A stretch of 64,000 nucleotides of DNA. Source: CAZCEC01 sp964497615 (GTDB lineage: Bacteria; Chloroflexota; Anaerolineae; Anaerolineales; UBA6663). Location: positions 32,221-96,220 of the forward strand of contig CAZCEC010000020.1 of the NCBI GenBank assembly GCA_964497615.1, read 5' to 3'. This document shows positions 54,386 through 61,155 of the stretch, in pieces. A program made the translations under genes and the position numbers. Numbering within the stretch: the first letter of the stretch is position 1; each line of letters starts with the position of its first letter. The notes under the pieces are model-generated. The model was not told where the DNA came from. It made no database searches and saw nothing but the letters and a program-made list of their open reading frames with translations.

Positions 54386-55330
54386 TCAGTACACCTCGGG
54401 CACGAAGGTCTGGTCGGTCATCGGCGGGCGCACGTAGCCCTTCTCGGACTGGCGCGGCGGCAGGCTGATCGGCTCGGGCGTCAGGTCTTCATACGGGATA
54501 AGGTTCAACAGGTGGTGGATGCAGTTGAGGCGGGCGCGCTTCTGGTTGTCGGAGTTCACCACATACCAGGGCGCCTGCTTGATGTCGGTGTGGGCGAACA
54601 TCTCGTCCTTGGCCCGCGAGTAGTCCAGCCACCGCCGCCGCGCCTCCAGGTCCATCGGCGTCAGCTTCCAGCGTTTGGTCGGGTCGTCAATGCGGTCCTG
54701 AAAGCGCTTCTCCTGCTCCACGTCGCTGACCGAGAACCAATACTTGATGAGGATGATGCCCGAGCGGATGAGCATGCGCTCGAACTCCGGGCACGAGCGC
54801 AGGAACTCGGCGTGCTCGTCGGGCGTGCAGAAGCCCATCACCCGCTCCACGCCCGCGCGGTTGTACCAGCTCCGGTCGAACAGCACCATCTCGCCCGCGG
54901 CGGGCAGGTGGGCGGCGTAGCGTTGAAAGTACCATTGGGTCTTTTCGCGCTCGGTGGGAGTGCCCAGCGCCACCACGCGGCAGTAACGGGGGTTCAGGCT
55001 TTCGGTGATGCGCTTGATGGTGCCGCCCTTGCCGGCCGCATCGCGCCCCTCAAACACCACCACCACCCGCAGGCCCTTGAACTTGATCCATTCCTGGAGC
55101 TTGACCAGCTCGATTTGCAGCTTCTCCAGCTCGCGCTCGTAGTCCTTATTGCGGATGGTGCGCGGCTCGGCTTCGGCCTGGGCGGCGTCCGGCTTCTTTT
55201 TGCGCTTGTCCTTCTTATCTTTGACGGGCTGCTCGGCCTCCGCCTGGGCCGCCTCGGGCGCGGCTGCCTCCAGCTCGGCGGCCTCTGGCGCGGCGCCGTT
55301 CTTCTTGCCGTTCTTGTTTTTCTTGCCCAT
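54386..55330 (-). CDS. ppk2: Polyphosphate kinase 2
   Basis: 314 residues. The first 60 residues are a Lys/Ala/Glu-rich low-complexity extension, then a PPK2 domain: Walker A FEGRDAAGKGGTIKRI (94-109), lid or Walker B VLFDRSWYNRAGVERVMGF (149-167), and FQDRIDDPTKRWKLTPMDLE. It uses polyphosphate to phosphorylate a nucleotide, or the reverse; class I-like by single-domain layout. A good ribosome-binding site GAAAGGAG lies before the ATG at 55328-55330, and TATAAT lies at 55360-55365 on the minus strand. Complete and cytoplasmic. Stop at 54386, 21 bases before the kinase start. Confidence 0.94.
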   Translation of the reverse strand: MGKKNKNGKKNGAAPEAAELEAAAPEAAQAEAEQPVKDKKDKRKKKPDAAQAEAEPRTIRNKDYERELEKLQIELVKLQEWIKFKGLRVVVVFEGRDAAGKGGTIKRITESLNPRYCRVVALGTPTEREKTQWYFQRYAAHLPAAGEMVLFDRSWYNRAGVERVMGFCTPDEHAEFLRSCPEFERMLIRSGIILIKYWFSVSDVEQEKRFQDRIDDPTKRWKLTPMDLEARRRWLDYSRAKDEMFAHTDIKQAPWYVVNSDNQKRARLNCIHHLLNLIPYEDLTPEPISLPPRQSEKGYVRPPMTDQTFVPEVY

Positions 55331-55359
55331 GCCGGACTCCTTTCACAATCGCTTGTGTA

Positions 55360-55365
55360 ATTATA
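55360..55365 (-). promoter_or_regulatory. ppk2 -10 element
   Basis: TATAAT on the minus strand, 29 bases before the ppk2 ATG, with RBS GAAAGGAG between. No good -35. Confidence 0.5.
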
Positions 55366-55466
55366 GGCTCTCCCCTCCCCCCCGCAACACCCGCCACTCT
55401 CGTTCGGCCAACGCCCAATCCGCGTAATCCGTTTTCAAATCCGCGTCAAAATCCGCCGCCTACCCC

Positions 55467-55495
55467 TTGACAACAGAACAATTGTTCGATACTCT
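55467..55495 (+). promoter_or_regulatory. Distal promoter with LexA-like operator
   Basis: TTGACA (55467-55472), 17-base spacer, TACTCT (55490-55495). The spacer contains the perfect palindrome GAACAATTGTTC (55476-55487), matching the GAACNNNNGTTC core of Gram-positive-type SOS boxes, so a repressor would block the polymerase directly. Reads toward the lipid-kinase-like gene. Confidence 0.5.
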
Positions 55496-55573
55496 TAACC
55501 TATGGCCGCATGTCGCCCCGGCCTCTGTCCGCCCGCCTGTCGTCCCCCCTTCGGCCCCCGCACCTGCTTCTCC

Positions 55574-55664
55574 TGCCCAGATTGCCCAGATCATGCCCAG
55601 ATATGCTCCTCCCCAAAACCCTTGAAAAACCGGCCCTTGCCCAGATTGCCCAGATTGCCCAGAT
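55574..55664 (+). repeat. Six copies of 9-mer TGCCCAGAT in two triplets
   Basis: Copies at 55574-55582, 55583-55591, 55594-55602 and 55638-55646, 55647-55655, 55656-55664. The second triplet is contiguous; the first has a two-base interruption. Possible direct-repeat operator sites, or simple sequence. Confidence 0.85.
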
Positions 55665-55674
55665 ATTTTCACAA

Positions 55675-55720
55675 CCCCTCTCTCTTTCGCTCTCTCTTTC
55701 TCTTTCTTTGTCTCTTTCTC
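55675..55720 (+). repeat. Pyrimidine (CT/CTTT) tract
   Basis: About 46 bases of C/T with only two G interruptions, directly before the TATAAT at 55721. It covers the -35 position. Such tracts can slip in length and alter promoter spacing. Confidence 0.85.
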
Positions 55721-55735
55721 TATAATTCCGCGATG
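55721..55735 (+). promoter_or_regulatory. Leaderless promoter of lipid-kinase-like gene
   Basis: TATAAT (55721-55726), six bases, then the ATG at 55733. Transcription would begin at or within one base of the start codon. No Shine-Dalgarno sequence is possible, which also argues for this start over the ATG at 55502. Confidence 0.6.
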
Positions 55736-56692
55736 CCCGCCGCCTGGTTCCTGCACAATGCCCGCGCCGGCAGTTTGCGCGCCGTGCGCTGGGTGGACCA
55801 GGCCGCCGAGGCCGTCGCGCGCCGGGGGGTGGCCGTCAACGTCATCCGGGAGGCGGAGATGGCAGCGCTCCGGGCCGCAGCCCGGCAGGCCGCCGCCGAG
55901 AACATTGACGTGGTCTTTGTGGCGGGCGGCGATGGCACGCTGGGCACCCTGGCCGGAGAACTCGCCCATACGCCCGTCGCGCTGGGCGTGCTGCCCGCCG
56001 GCACCGCCAACGTCTGGGCCCAGGCCGCCGGGTTGCCGCGCGCCTCGTCGCTCAGCCCGCGCGCCCTGGAGCGCGCCGCCCTGCTCGCCCTCGACGCCGA
56101 GCCGCGCCTCACCGACCTGGGCCGCGCCAACGGCCGCTGGTTCCTCACCTGGTCTGGCATGGGGTTGGATGCCTACGTGGTCTCGCGCTACGAGCGCGAG
56201 CGCGACACGGCCCGCAAGGTGGGGGGCTTCTGGTACAACACCCTGCTCACCTTCTCGGTGGCGCGCGGCTGGCGGGCGGTGGACCTGCGCCTCAGCGCCG
56301 ACGGCCCCGCGGGCCGGCAGGAGGCCGAGGGGCGCTTTCTGATGGCCACCGTCTGCGCCGTCGGCCTGCACGGCGGCGGGCTGTTCCGCTTCTCCGACGA
56401 CTGGCGGGTGAACGACGGCCAGATGGACCTGTGGGCCTTCCGCGGCCAGGGCTACGGCGATGCGCTGCGGCAGGCGGCCCGCGTCTTCACCCGCCGCCAT
56501 GCCCGCCACCCCGGCGTGGTCCGTTTGACAGGCACGCACTTCGACCTCTATACTGCCGCCCCACAGGCCATCCACATAGACGGCGAGCCGCGCCAGGCGG
56601 AGACGCACCTGCGGGTGGAAGTTGTGCCGCGCTGCCTGCGCCTGCTGGCGCCGCCCGCCTTTGTGCGCCGCCACTACGCCGCCGAAAGCTGA
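55733..56692 (+). CDS. YegS/DagK-like lipid kinase
   Basis: About 319 residues from the ATG at 55733, where MPAAWFLHNARAGS matches the family start (NP-x-AG type). The diacylglycerol-kinase catalytic motif VVFVAGGDGTLGTLAGEL (60-77) and GVLPAGTANVWAQAAGLPR follow, then the beta-sandwich domain with FLMATVCAVGLHGGGLFR and a C-terminal HIDGEP motif. It phosphorylates a lipid (diacylglycerol or similar) with ATP at the membrane. The N-terminal NARAGS replaces the more common NPxAG. A rightward operon begins here: the antiporter starts two bases after the stop. Confidence 0.88.
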   Translation: MPAAWFLHNARAGSLRAVRWVDQAAEAVARRGVAVNVIREAEMAALRAAARQAAAENIDVVFVAGGDGTLGTLAGELAHTPVALGVLPAGTANVWAQAAGLPRASSLSPRALERAALLALDAEPRLTDLGRANGRWFLTWSGMGLDAYVVSRYERERDTARKVGGFWYNTLLTFSVARGWRAVDLRLSADGPAGRQEAEGRFLMATVCAVGLHGGGLFRFSDDWRVNDGQMDLWAFRGQGYGDALRQAARVFTRRHARHPGVVRLTGTHFDLYTAAPQAIHIDGEPRQAETHLRVEVVPRCLRLLAPPAFVRRHYAAES

Positions 56693-56694
56693 GT

Positions 56695-57780
56695 ATGCCC
56701 ACCCTGTCGCTGAAGTCCGTCAAGCCCCTGCACTACCTGCTGCTGGCCCTGCCCGTCGCCATCCTGGGCAGCCTGCTGAGCTGGAACCCGCTGCTAATCT
56801 TCGTCGTCGCCTGCGTGGGCCTCATCCCGCTGGCCGAACTGATCGGCGAGGCCACCGAGGCGCTGGCGGTCGTCACCGGCCCCAAGATCGGCGGGCTGCT
56901 GAACGCCACCCTGGGCAACGCGGCCGAGCTGATCATCACCATTGTTGCCATCCGCGCTGGGCTGCTGGAGCTGGTCAAGGCCTCCATCACCGGCTCCATC
57001 ATCGGCAACCTGCTGCTGGTGATGGGCGCCAGCCTGTTCTTGGGCGGCCTCAAGAACGGCCGGCAGACCTTTCACCGCGAGCACGTCGCCACCAACGCCA
57101 CCATGCTGGTGCTGGCCATCGTGGCGCTGTCGGTGCCGTCGCTCTTCAACCACACCCTGGAAGGCGACAGCCTGCCCTTCCGCACCCTGGAGAACATCAG
57201 CCTGGGCGTGGCCGCGGTGATGATCGTGCTCTACGGCCTGGGGTTGTTCTACAGCCTGCGCAACGCCAGCGCGCCCACCGCCCTCACCATCGGCGCCGAC
57301 AAAGCCGCCGCCCCGCACTGGCCGGTGCGCACGGCCCTGATCGTCCTGGGCCTCGCCACCGCCGCCGTCGTGTGGCTGAGCGAAATCCTGGTCGGCACGG
57401 TGGAGCCGGTGACGGAGTCGCTGGGGCTGAGCGAGTTCTTCCTGGGCATCATCCTGATCCCCATCGTGGGCAACGTGGCCGAGCACCTGGTGGCGGTCGA
57501 GGTCGCCATCAAGAACCAGATGGAGCTGAGCCTGGAGATCGCGCTGGGGTCCAGCCTCCAAATTGCGCTGTTCGTCGCGCCGGTGCTGGTGTTCGTCAGC
57601 CTGCTCTTTGGGCACTACCTCAACCTGGTCTTCAACCAGTTCGAGTTGCTGGCGCTGATTGGCGCCGTCGTCGTCTCGGCCCTGGTGGCCTCCGACGGCG
57701 AGACCAACTGGCTGGAAGGGGCGCAACTGCTCGGCGTCTATCTGATTCTGGCGGTCGCCTTCTTCTTCATCCCGGGATAA
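56695..57780 (+). CDS. cax: Ca2+/H+ antiporter (CaxA/ChaA type)
   Basis: 361 residues from the ATG at 56695; the longer in-frame extension covers the upstream gene and is rejected. About eleven helices with the two conserved alpha-repeats: GNAAELIITIVAIRAGL in the first half and GNVAEHLVAVEVAIKNQMEL in the second, the CAX signature with its acidic residues. Exports Ca2+ in exchange for protons across the cytoplasmic membrane. A giant RTX-like protein in the same window would need calcium outside, but no direct link is shown. Confidence 0.93.
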   Translation: MPTLSLKSVKPLHYLLLALPVAILGSLLSWNPLLIFVVACVGLIPLAELIGEATEALAVVTGPKIGGLLNATLGNAAELIITIVAIRAGLLELVKASITGSIIGNLLLVMGASLFLGGLKNGRQTFHREHVATNATMLVLAIVALSVPSLFNHTLEGDSLPFRTLENISLGVAAVMIVLYGLGLFYSLRNASAPTALTIGADKAAAPHWPVRTALIVLGLATAAVVWLSEILVGTVEPVTESLGLSEFFLGIILIPIVGNVAEHLVAVEVAIKNQMELSLEIALGSSLQIALFVAPVLVFVSLLFGHYLNLVFNQFELLALIGAVVVSALVASDGETNWLEGAQLLGVYLILAVAFFFIPG

Positions 57781-57868
57781 CGTGTCAGCCAATTGTCAGC
57801 ATTCTGGCTGGGCTGCGCAGACGCTTCTACCCTTACACTGCCTGTTTTAGAAAGGAAACGCCTGCCCC
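57781..57868. other. 88-base spacer before terC
   Basis: Contains AGAAAGGAAA upstream of the TerC-family start and TTGTCA at about 57791. It is too short for a yybP-ykoY manganese riboswitch and I see no such fold. Confidence 0.5.
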
Positions 57869-58651
57869 ATGGACTGGATCACCAACCCCGAAATCTGGAT
57901 CGGCCTGCTCACCCTGACGGTGCTGGAAGTGGTGCTCGGCATCGACAACGTCATCTTCATTTCGATTCTGGCCGGCAAGCTGCCCGCTGAGCAGCAGGCG
58001 CGCGCCCGGCAAGTGGGGCTGGCGCTGGCCCTCGTCTCGCGCATCCTGCTCTTGCTGTCCATCAGTTGGATCGTGCGCCTGGAAACTCCGCTGTTCACCA
58101 TCAGCAGCTTCAGCTTCAGTGGGCGCGACCTGATTCTGCTGGGCGGCGGGCTGTTCCTCATCGCCAAGAGCACCAAGGAGATCCACGAGCGGCTGGAAGG
58201 CGAGACCGGCCACGCCAGCGCCAAGGTGGCGGCCTCCTTCTCCAGCGTCATTATCCAGATCCTGATCCTGGACGTGGTCTTCTCGCTCGACTCGGTCATC
58301 ACCGCCGTGGGCATGGCCGACGAGGTGGGCGTGATGATCGCCGCCGTGATCATCGCCATCATCATCATGCTCGTCTTTGCCGGCACCATCAGCGACTTCG
58401 TCAATCGCCATCCCACCGTCAAGATGCTGGCCCTGAGCTTCTTGCTGCTCATCGGCACCAACCTGATCGCCGAGTCCGTGCACGTCCACATTCCCAAGGG
58501 CTATGTCTACTTCGCGATGGGCTTCTCGGTCTTTGTCGAGGTGCTCAACCTGCGCGCCCGCACCAAGATCAAGCCGGTGCAGTTGCACGAGCCATACATC
58601 GAGCCGCCGGCGCAGCCCCCGGCGGCGGCCGCGCCCTCGGCCGGCGATTAG
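57869..58651 (+). CDS. TerC family integral membrane protein
   Basis: 260 residues. Start ATG 57869 after AGAAAGGAAA. Seven helices, first half VLEVVLGIDNVIFISILAG and second half ILILDVVFSLDSVITAVGMA, the two Asp-bearing TerC signatures, then TKEIHERLEGE between. TerC proteins are implicated in metal ion (Mn2+) efflux for exoproteins in some bacteria; the role here is not provable. It forms a plausible operon with the antiporter upstream. The C-terminal 30 residues are Pro/Ala-rich. Confidence 0.93.
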   Translation: MDWITNPEIWIGLLTLTVLEVVLGIDNVIFISILAGKLPAEQQARARQVGLALALVSRILLLLSISWIVRLETPLFTISSFSFSGRDLILLGGGLFLIAKSTKEIHERLEGETGHASAKVAASFSSVIIQILILDVVFSLDSVITAVGMADEVGVMIAAVIIAIIIMLVFAGTISDFVNRHPTVKMLALSFLLLIGTNLIAESVHVHIPKGYVYFAMGFSVFVEVLNLRARTKIKPVQLHEPYIEPPAQPPAAAAPSAGD

Positions 58652-58674
58652 CGCCCGCCCAACGCTTCCCCTGG

Positions 58675-58712
58675 CCTGCTCCCGGCGGCACCTACGCACC
58701 GCCGGGAGCAGG
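58675..58712 (+). terminator. Intrinsic hairpin after terC
   Basis: 14-bp perfect stem (58675-58688 with 58699-58712), 10-base loop, followed by TGGTTTCA. The U-tract is weak but the stem is very stable. It ends the rightward lipid-kinase/cax/terC unit. Confidence 0.75.
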
Positions 58713-58740
58713 TGGTTTCACCCTTCACATAACCTTCTCC

Positions 58741-58769
58741 TAGACAGCCCCCCTGTCCCCCGCTATAAT
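58741..58769 (+). promoter_or_regulatory. secG promoter
   Basis: TAGACA (58741-58746), 17-base spacer, TATAAT (58764-58769): 5/6 and 6/6 matches. The leader is about 26 bases long, with GGAGGT at 58791-58796. Confidence 0.8.
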
Positions 58770-58801
58770 GCCGCTCGCCACACACGGCCTGGAGGTGTTT
58801 C

Positions 58802-59029
58802 GTGCAGCTTTCTGATTATCTGAACGTCGCCCAGATCATTCTGTCGGTGGCCCTGATCGCGGCCATTATCCTGCAATCCAAGTCCGCCGGGCTAGGGGGC
58901 CTCACCGGCGCCGATACGGGCGGCGTCTTCCGCGCCCGCCGCGGCGTGGAGCGCACCCTGTTCTTCATCACCATTGGCCTGTCGGCGGCCTTCTTCCTCG
59001 TGGCCATCGTGAACGTGGTCATCAGCTAG
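58802..59029 (+). CDS. secG: Preprotein translocase subunit SecG
   Basis: 75 residues with a GTG start at 58802, five bases after GGAGGT. Two helices at about 8-25 and 52-72 surround the conserved loop LQSKSAGLGGLTG and FRARRGVERTLFF, the SecG signature. It joins SecYE in the Sec translocon. Own strong promoter upstream. Complete. Confidence 0.94.
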   Translation: MQLSDYLNVAQIILSVALIAAIILQSKSAGLGGLTGADTGGVFRARRGVERTLFFITIGLSAAFFLVAIVNVVIS

Positions 59030-59117
59030 CTTCGCGTGCCAGTATGGGAGTATGGGGGTATGGGTGTGCCCCACTCTCCCACTCCCATACTTCCATACCC
59101 CCACACATCGCCTCACG
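59030..59117. repeat. AGTATGGG repeats forming a long hairpin
   Basis: Three near-tandem AGTATGGG-type 8- or 9-mers (59041-59064) and an inverted copy (59072-59098); 27-base arms with about six mismatches, some of them G-U. Probably an intergenic palindromic element; not a usual terminator since no U-tract follows. Confidence 0.6.
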
Positions 59118-60839
59118 ATGCGCCACCTCCGCTGGCAGCTCGTCATCGCCATCCTGGGCATGCTGCTCGTCGGCAGCCTGCTCCGCAACAAGACCGAGGA
59201 CGTCGAGGTCATCGTCACCGCCGAGCCGGTGCGCGGCGGCGTCTATACTGAGGCCCTGGTTGGCTCGCCGCGGCGCTTCAATCCCCTGCTCGACTTCGCC
59301 AACCCGGTTGACCGCGACATTGACCGGCTGCTGTTCGCCGGGCTGACGCGCTTCGACGCCTACGGCCGCCCGCTGCCCGACCTGGCCAACTGGATCATCT
59401 CCGAGGACGAACTGACCTACACCTTCGTCCTGCGCGCCGACGCCCGCTGGCACGACGGCACGCCCGTCACCAGCGCCGATATCGCCTACACCGTGGGGTT
59501 GCTCCAGGACCCGGCCTACCCCGGCCCAGCCGACCTGGGCCGCCTGTGGCAGGCCATCACCCTGAACGTCATCAGCGATCAGAGCGTAGAGTTCGTGCTG
59601 CCGGAGCTGTTCGCGCCCTTCCTGGACTACACCACCTTCGGCCTGCTGCCCGCGCACCTGCTGGGCGAGGTCGGCGCGGCCGAGCTGGCCGAGGCCGGTT
59701 TCAACCATGCCCCGGTTGGCTCCGGGCCGTTCCGCTTTGTGGCCCTCACGGGGCAGGCGGGCGTGGTCACTGGCGTGCGGCTGTCGGCGTTCGCGGATTA
59801 TCACGGCCCCGCGCCGCTGCTCAACGACGTGCAGTTTCAGTTCTATCCGGATGTGGAGTCGGCCCTGGAAGCCTATCAGGCCGGGGAGGTGCTGGGCATC
59901 AGCCGCGTGGATGCCGAGCACATCGGCGCGGCGCTGCGCGAGCCGCAGTTGGGGGTCTACACCACCTTACTGCCCGAGTACAGCCTGATCTACCTCAACC
60001 TCCAGAGCGACGAATTGCCCTTCTTCAAGGACAAGCGGGTGCGGCAGGCGCTGCTGCGCGGCCTCAACCGCGCCGCCATGATTGACGACCTGCTCACCGG
60101 GCAGGCGGTGGTGGCCGCCTCGCCGGTGCTGCCTGGCTCGTGGGCCTACAACCCCAGCCTGCCCACCATCGCCTACGATCCCGCCGCCGCCGCCGAACTG
60201 CTGGACAGCGCCGGCTGGGTGATCCCCGACGACACATTGCCGGGCGACCCCGGCTACGTCCGCCGGCAGGGCGAGAGCGAACTGCGCTTTACGCTGGTGA
60301 CGTCCAACGACGCGCTGCACCTGGCCGTGGCGCAATCGGCGCAGGCCACCTGGGCCGCCCTGGGCGTGGTGGTGGATGTGCTGCCTGTGGAGCCGCAGGC
60401 CATCCGCGATGAGTACCTCAGCGCCCGCCCGCGCACCTTTGATGCCCTGCTGGTGGACCTGAACCTGAGCGGCACCCCGGACCCCGACCCCTATCCGCTA
60501 TGGCATGAGACGCAGGTGGAGAGCGGGCAGAACTACGGCGGCTTCGCCGACCGCCGCACCAGCGAACTGCTGGAGCAGGCCCGCCTGACGACCGATCTCG
60601 ATACGCGCGCCCGGCTGTACTATTCGTTCCAGTCGCGCTTTGTGGACCAGACGCCCGCGCTGCTGCTCTTCTACCCCGTCTACAACTACGCGGTGGACAC
60701 GAGCGTGCTGGGGGTGCAGCTTGGCCCGCTGGTCGAGCCGAGCGACCGGCTCAACACCCTGGCGCAGTGGTCGGTCGTCACGCGGCGGGTGATTGTGGAG
60801 CAGCCGGTGGCGACGGCAGCGCCGACGGCGGCGCCCTAG
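59118..60839 (+). CDS. Family-5 (peptide/nickel) solute-binding protein
   Basis: About 573 residues from the ATG at 59118; earlier in-frame ATGs fall in the hairpin repeat. One N-terminal helix (LVIAILGMLLVGSLL) without a lipobox Cys, so it is membrane-tethered, not a typical lipoprotein. SBP_bac_5 motifs: GGVYTEALVGSPRRFNPLL, YTFVLRADARWHDGTPVTSADI, GSGPFRFV, YLNLQSDELPFFKDKRVRQA and a terminal YPVYNYAVDTSVLGVQL. It would bind oligopeptides or similar for an ABC importer whose permeases are not in the window. The C-terminus is TAAPTAAP. Confidence 0.9.
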   Translation: MRHLRWQLVIAILGMLLVGSLLRNKTEDVEVIVTAEPVRGGVYTEALVGSPRRFNPLLDFANPVDRDIDRLLFAGLTRFDAYGRPLPDLANWIISEDELTYTFVLRADARWHDGTPVTSADIAYTVGLLQDPAYPGPADLGRLWQAITLNVISDQSVEFVLPELFAPFLDYTTFGLLPAHLLGEVGAAELAEAGFNHAPVGSGPFRFVALTGQAGVVTGVRLSAFADYHGPAPLLNDVQFQFYPDVESALEAYQAGEVLGISRVDAEHIGAALREPQLGVYTTLLPEYSLIYLNLQSDELPFFKDKRVRQALLRGLNRAAMIDDLLTGQAVVAASPVLPGSWAYNPSLPTIAYDPAAAAELLDSAGWVIPDDTLPGDPGYVRRQGESELRFTLVTSNDALHLAVAQSAQATWAALGVVVDVLPVEPQAIRDEYLSARPRTFDALLVDLNLSGTPDPDPYPLWHETQVESGQNYGGFADRRTSELLEQARLTTDLDTRARLYYSFQSRFVDQTPALLLFYPVYNYAVDTSVLGVQLGPLVEPSDRLNTLAQWSVVTRRVIVEQPVATAAPTAAP

Positions 60840-61155
60840 CGCAGGAACAAGGGACCTATTGGCGACGGCGTAGTCCGGCCCTTCATGGGCCGGCCCGTGG
60901 CCATGACCCTCACGGGGGCGCTTCACAGAGCACCCGCGCTACGAGGCGTTAGGCCCAGCCGGGTTCGGCGTCAAAGGCAGCCGCCGTCGCGGGGCCGCTA
61001 CGCAGAAGCACCCGCGCTACGGAGCGTTCTTCACATCACCAAGCACATTAAGGGCGCCTAACAAAACCAAGATTCCTCGGCAAAAACCGCCTCGGAATGA
61101 CGATTGTGATAGGCGGTTTAGATACAAGGCGAAGCCCCGCCGTCGTCGGTCGTCG
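60840..61155. other. 316-base intergenic region with dispersed repeats
   Basis: Contains two identical 15-mers AGCACCCGCGCTACG (60929-60943 and 61007-61021), a GTCATTCCGAGGCGG-type element on the minus strand (61074-61106) and the lytic-transglycosylase terminator (61084-61119). No gene is supported. Confidence 0.7.
61084..61119 (-). terminator. Lytic-transglycosylase intrinsic terminator
   Basis: AAACCGCCT (61084-61092 on plus) pairs with AGGCGGTTT (61111-61119). On the minus strand the stem is followed by TTTTTG, about 37 bases after the stop codon. The same bases lie in the dispersed GTCATTCCGAGG-type repeat. Confidence 0.7.

Larger units (their letters stand above)
55331..55732. other. 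402-base divergent regulatory region
   Basis: Between ppk2 and the lipid-kinase-like gene. In order: ppk2 RBS and -10, a GC-rich stretch, a TTGACA promoter with a LexA-like palindrome (55467-55495), six 9-mers (55574-55664), a pyrimidine tract (55675-55720) and a leaderless-type TATAAT. The frame from ATG 55502 is open and joins the lipid-kinase frame, but its repeat-derived residues are unconvincing. Confidence 0.7.

Noticed and set aside
53477..55360. 627-codon plus-strand frame over the kinase and ppk2 genes
   Set aside because: Both minus-strand genes are unambiguous, and a shadow product is typical of high-GC DNA.
55502..55732. N-terminal extension of the lipid-kinase-like gene from ATG 55502
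   Set aside because: The added 77 residues are repeat-derived (CPDCPD, LPRLPRLPR) and lack family similarity, and TATAAT six bases before ATG 55733 supports the shorter form.
55460..56674. Minus-strand 404-codon frame opposite the lipid-kinase-like gene
   Set aside because: It is antisense to clear GGDGT-motif coding sequence and has no recognisable domain.
57781..57868. yybP-ykoY (manganese) riboswitch before terC
   Set aside because: Only 88 bases are available, and the expected paired loops were not seen.
59041..59064. G-quadruplex in the AGTATGGG repeats
   Set aside because: Only three separate runs of three or more G occur, not the four needed.
60840..61155. tRNA or small RNA gene in the intergenic region
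   Set aside because: No cloverleaf or conserved RNA pattern was found; only repeats and a terminator.
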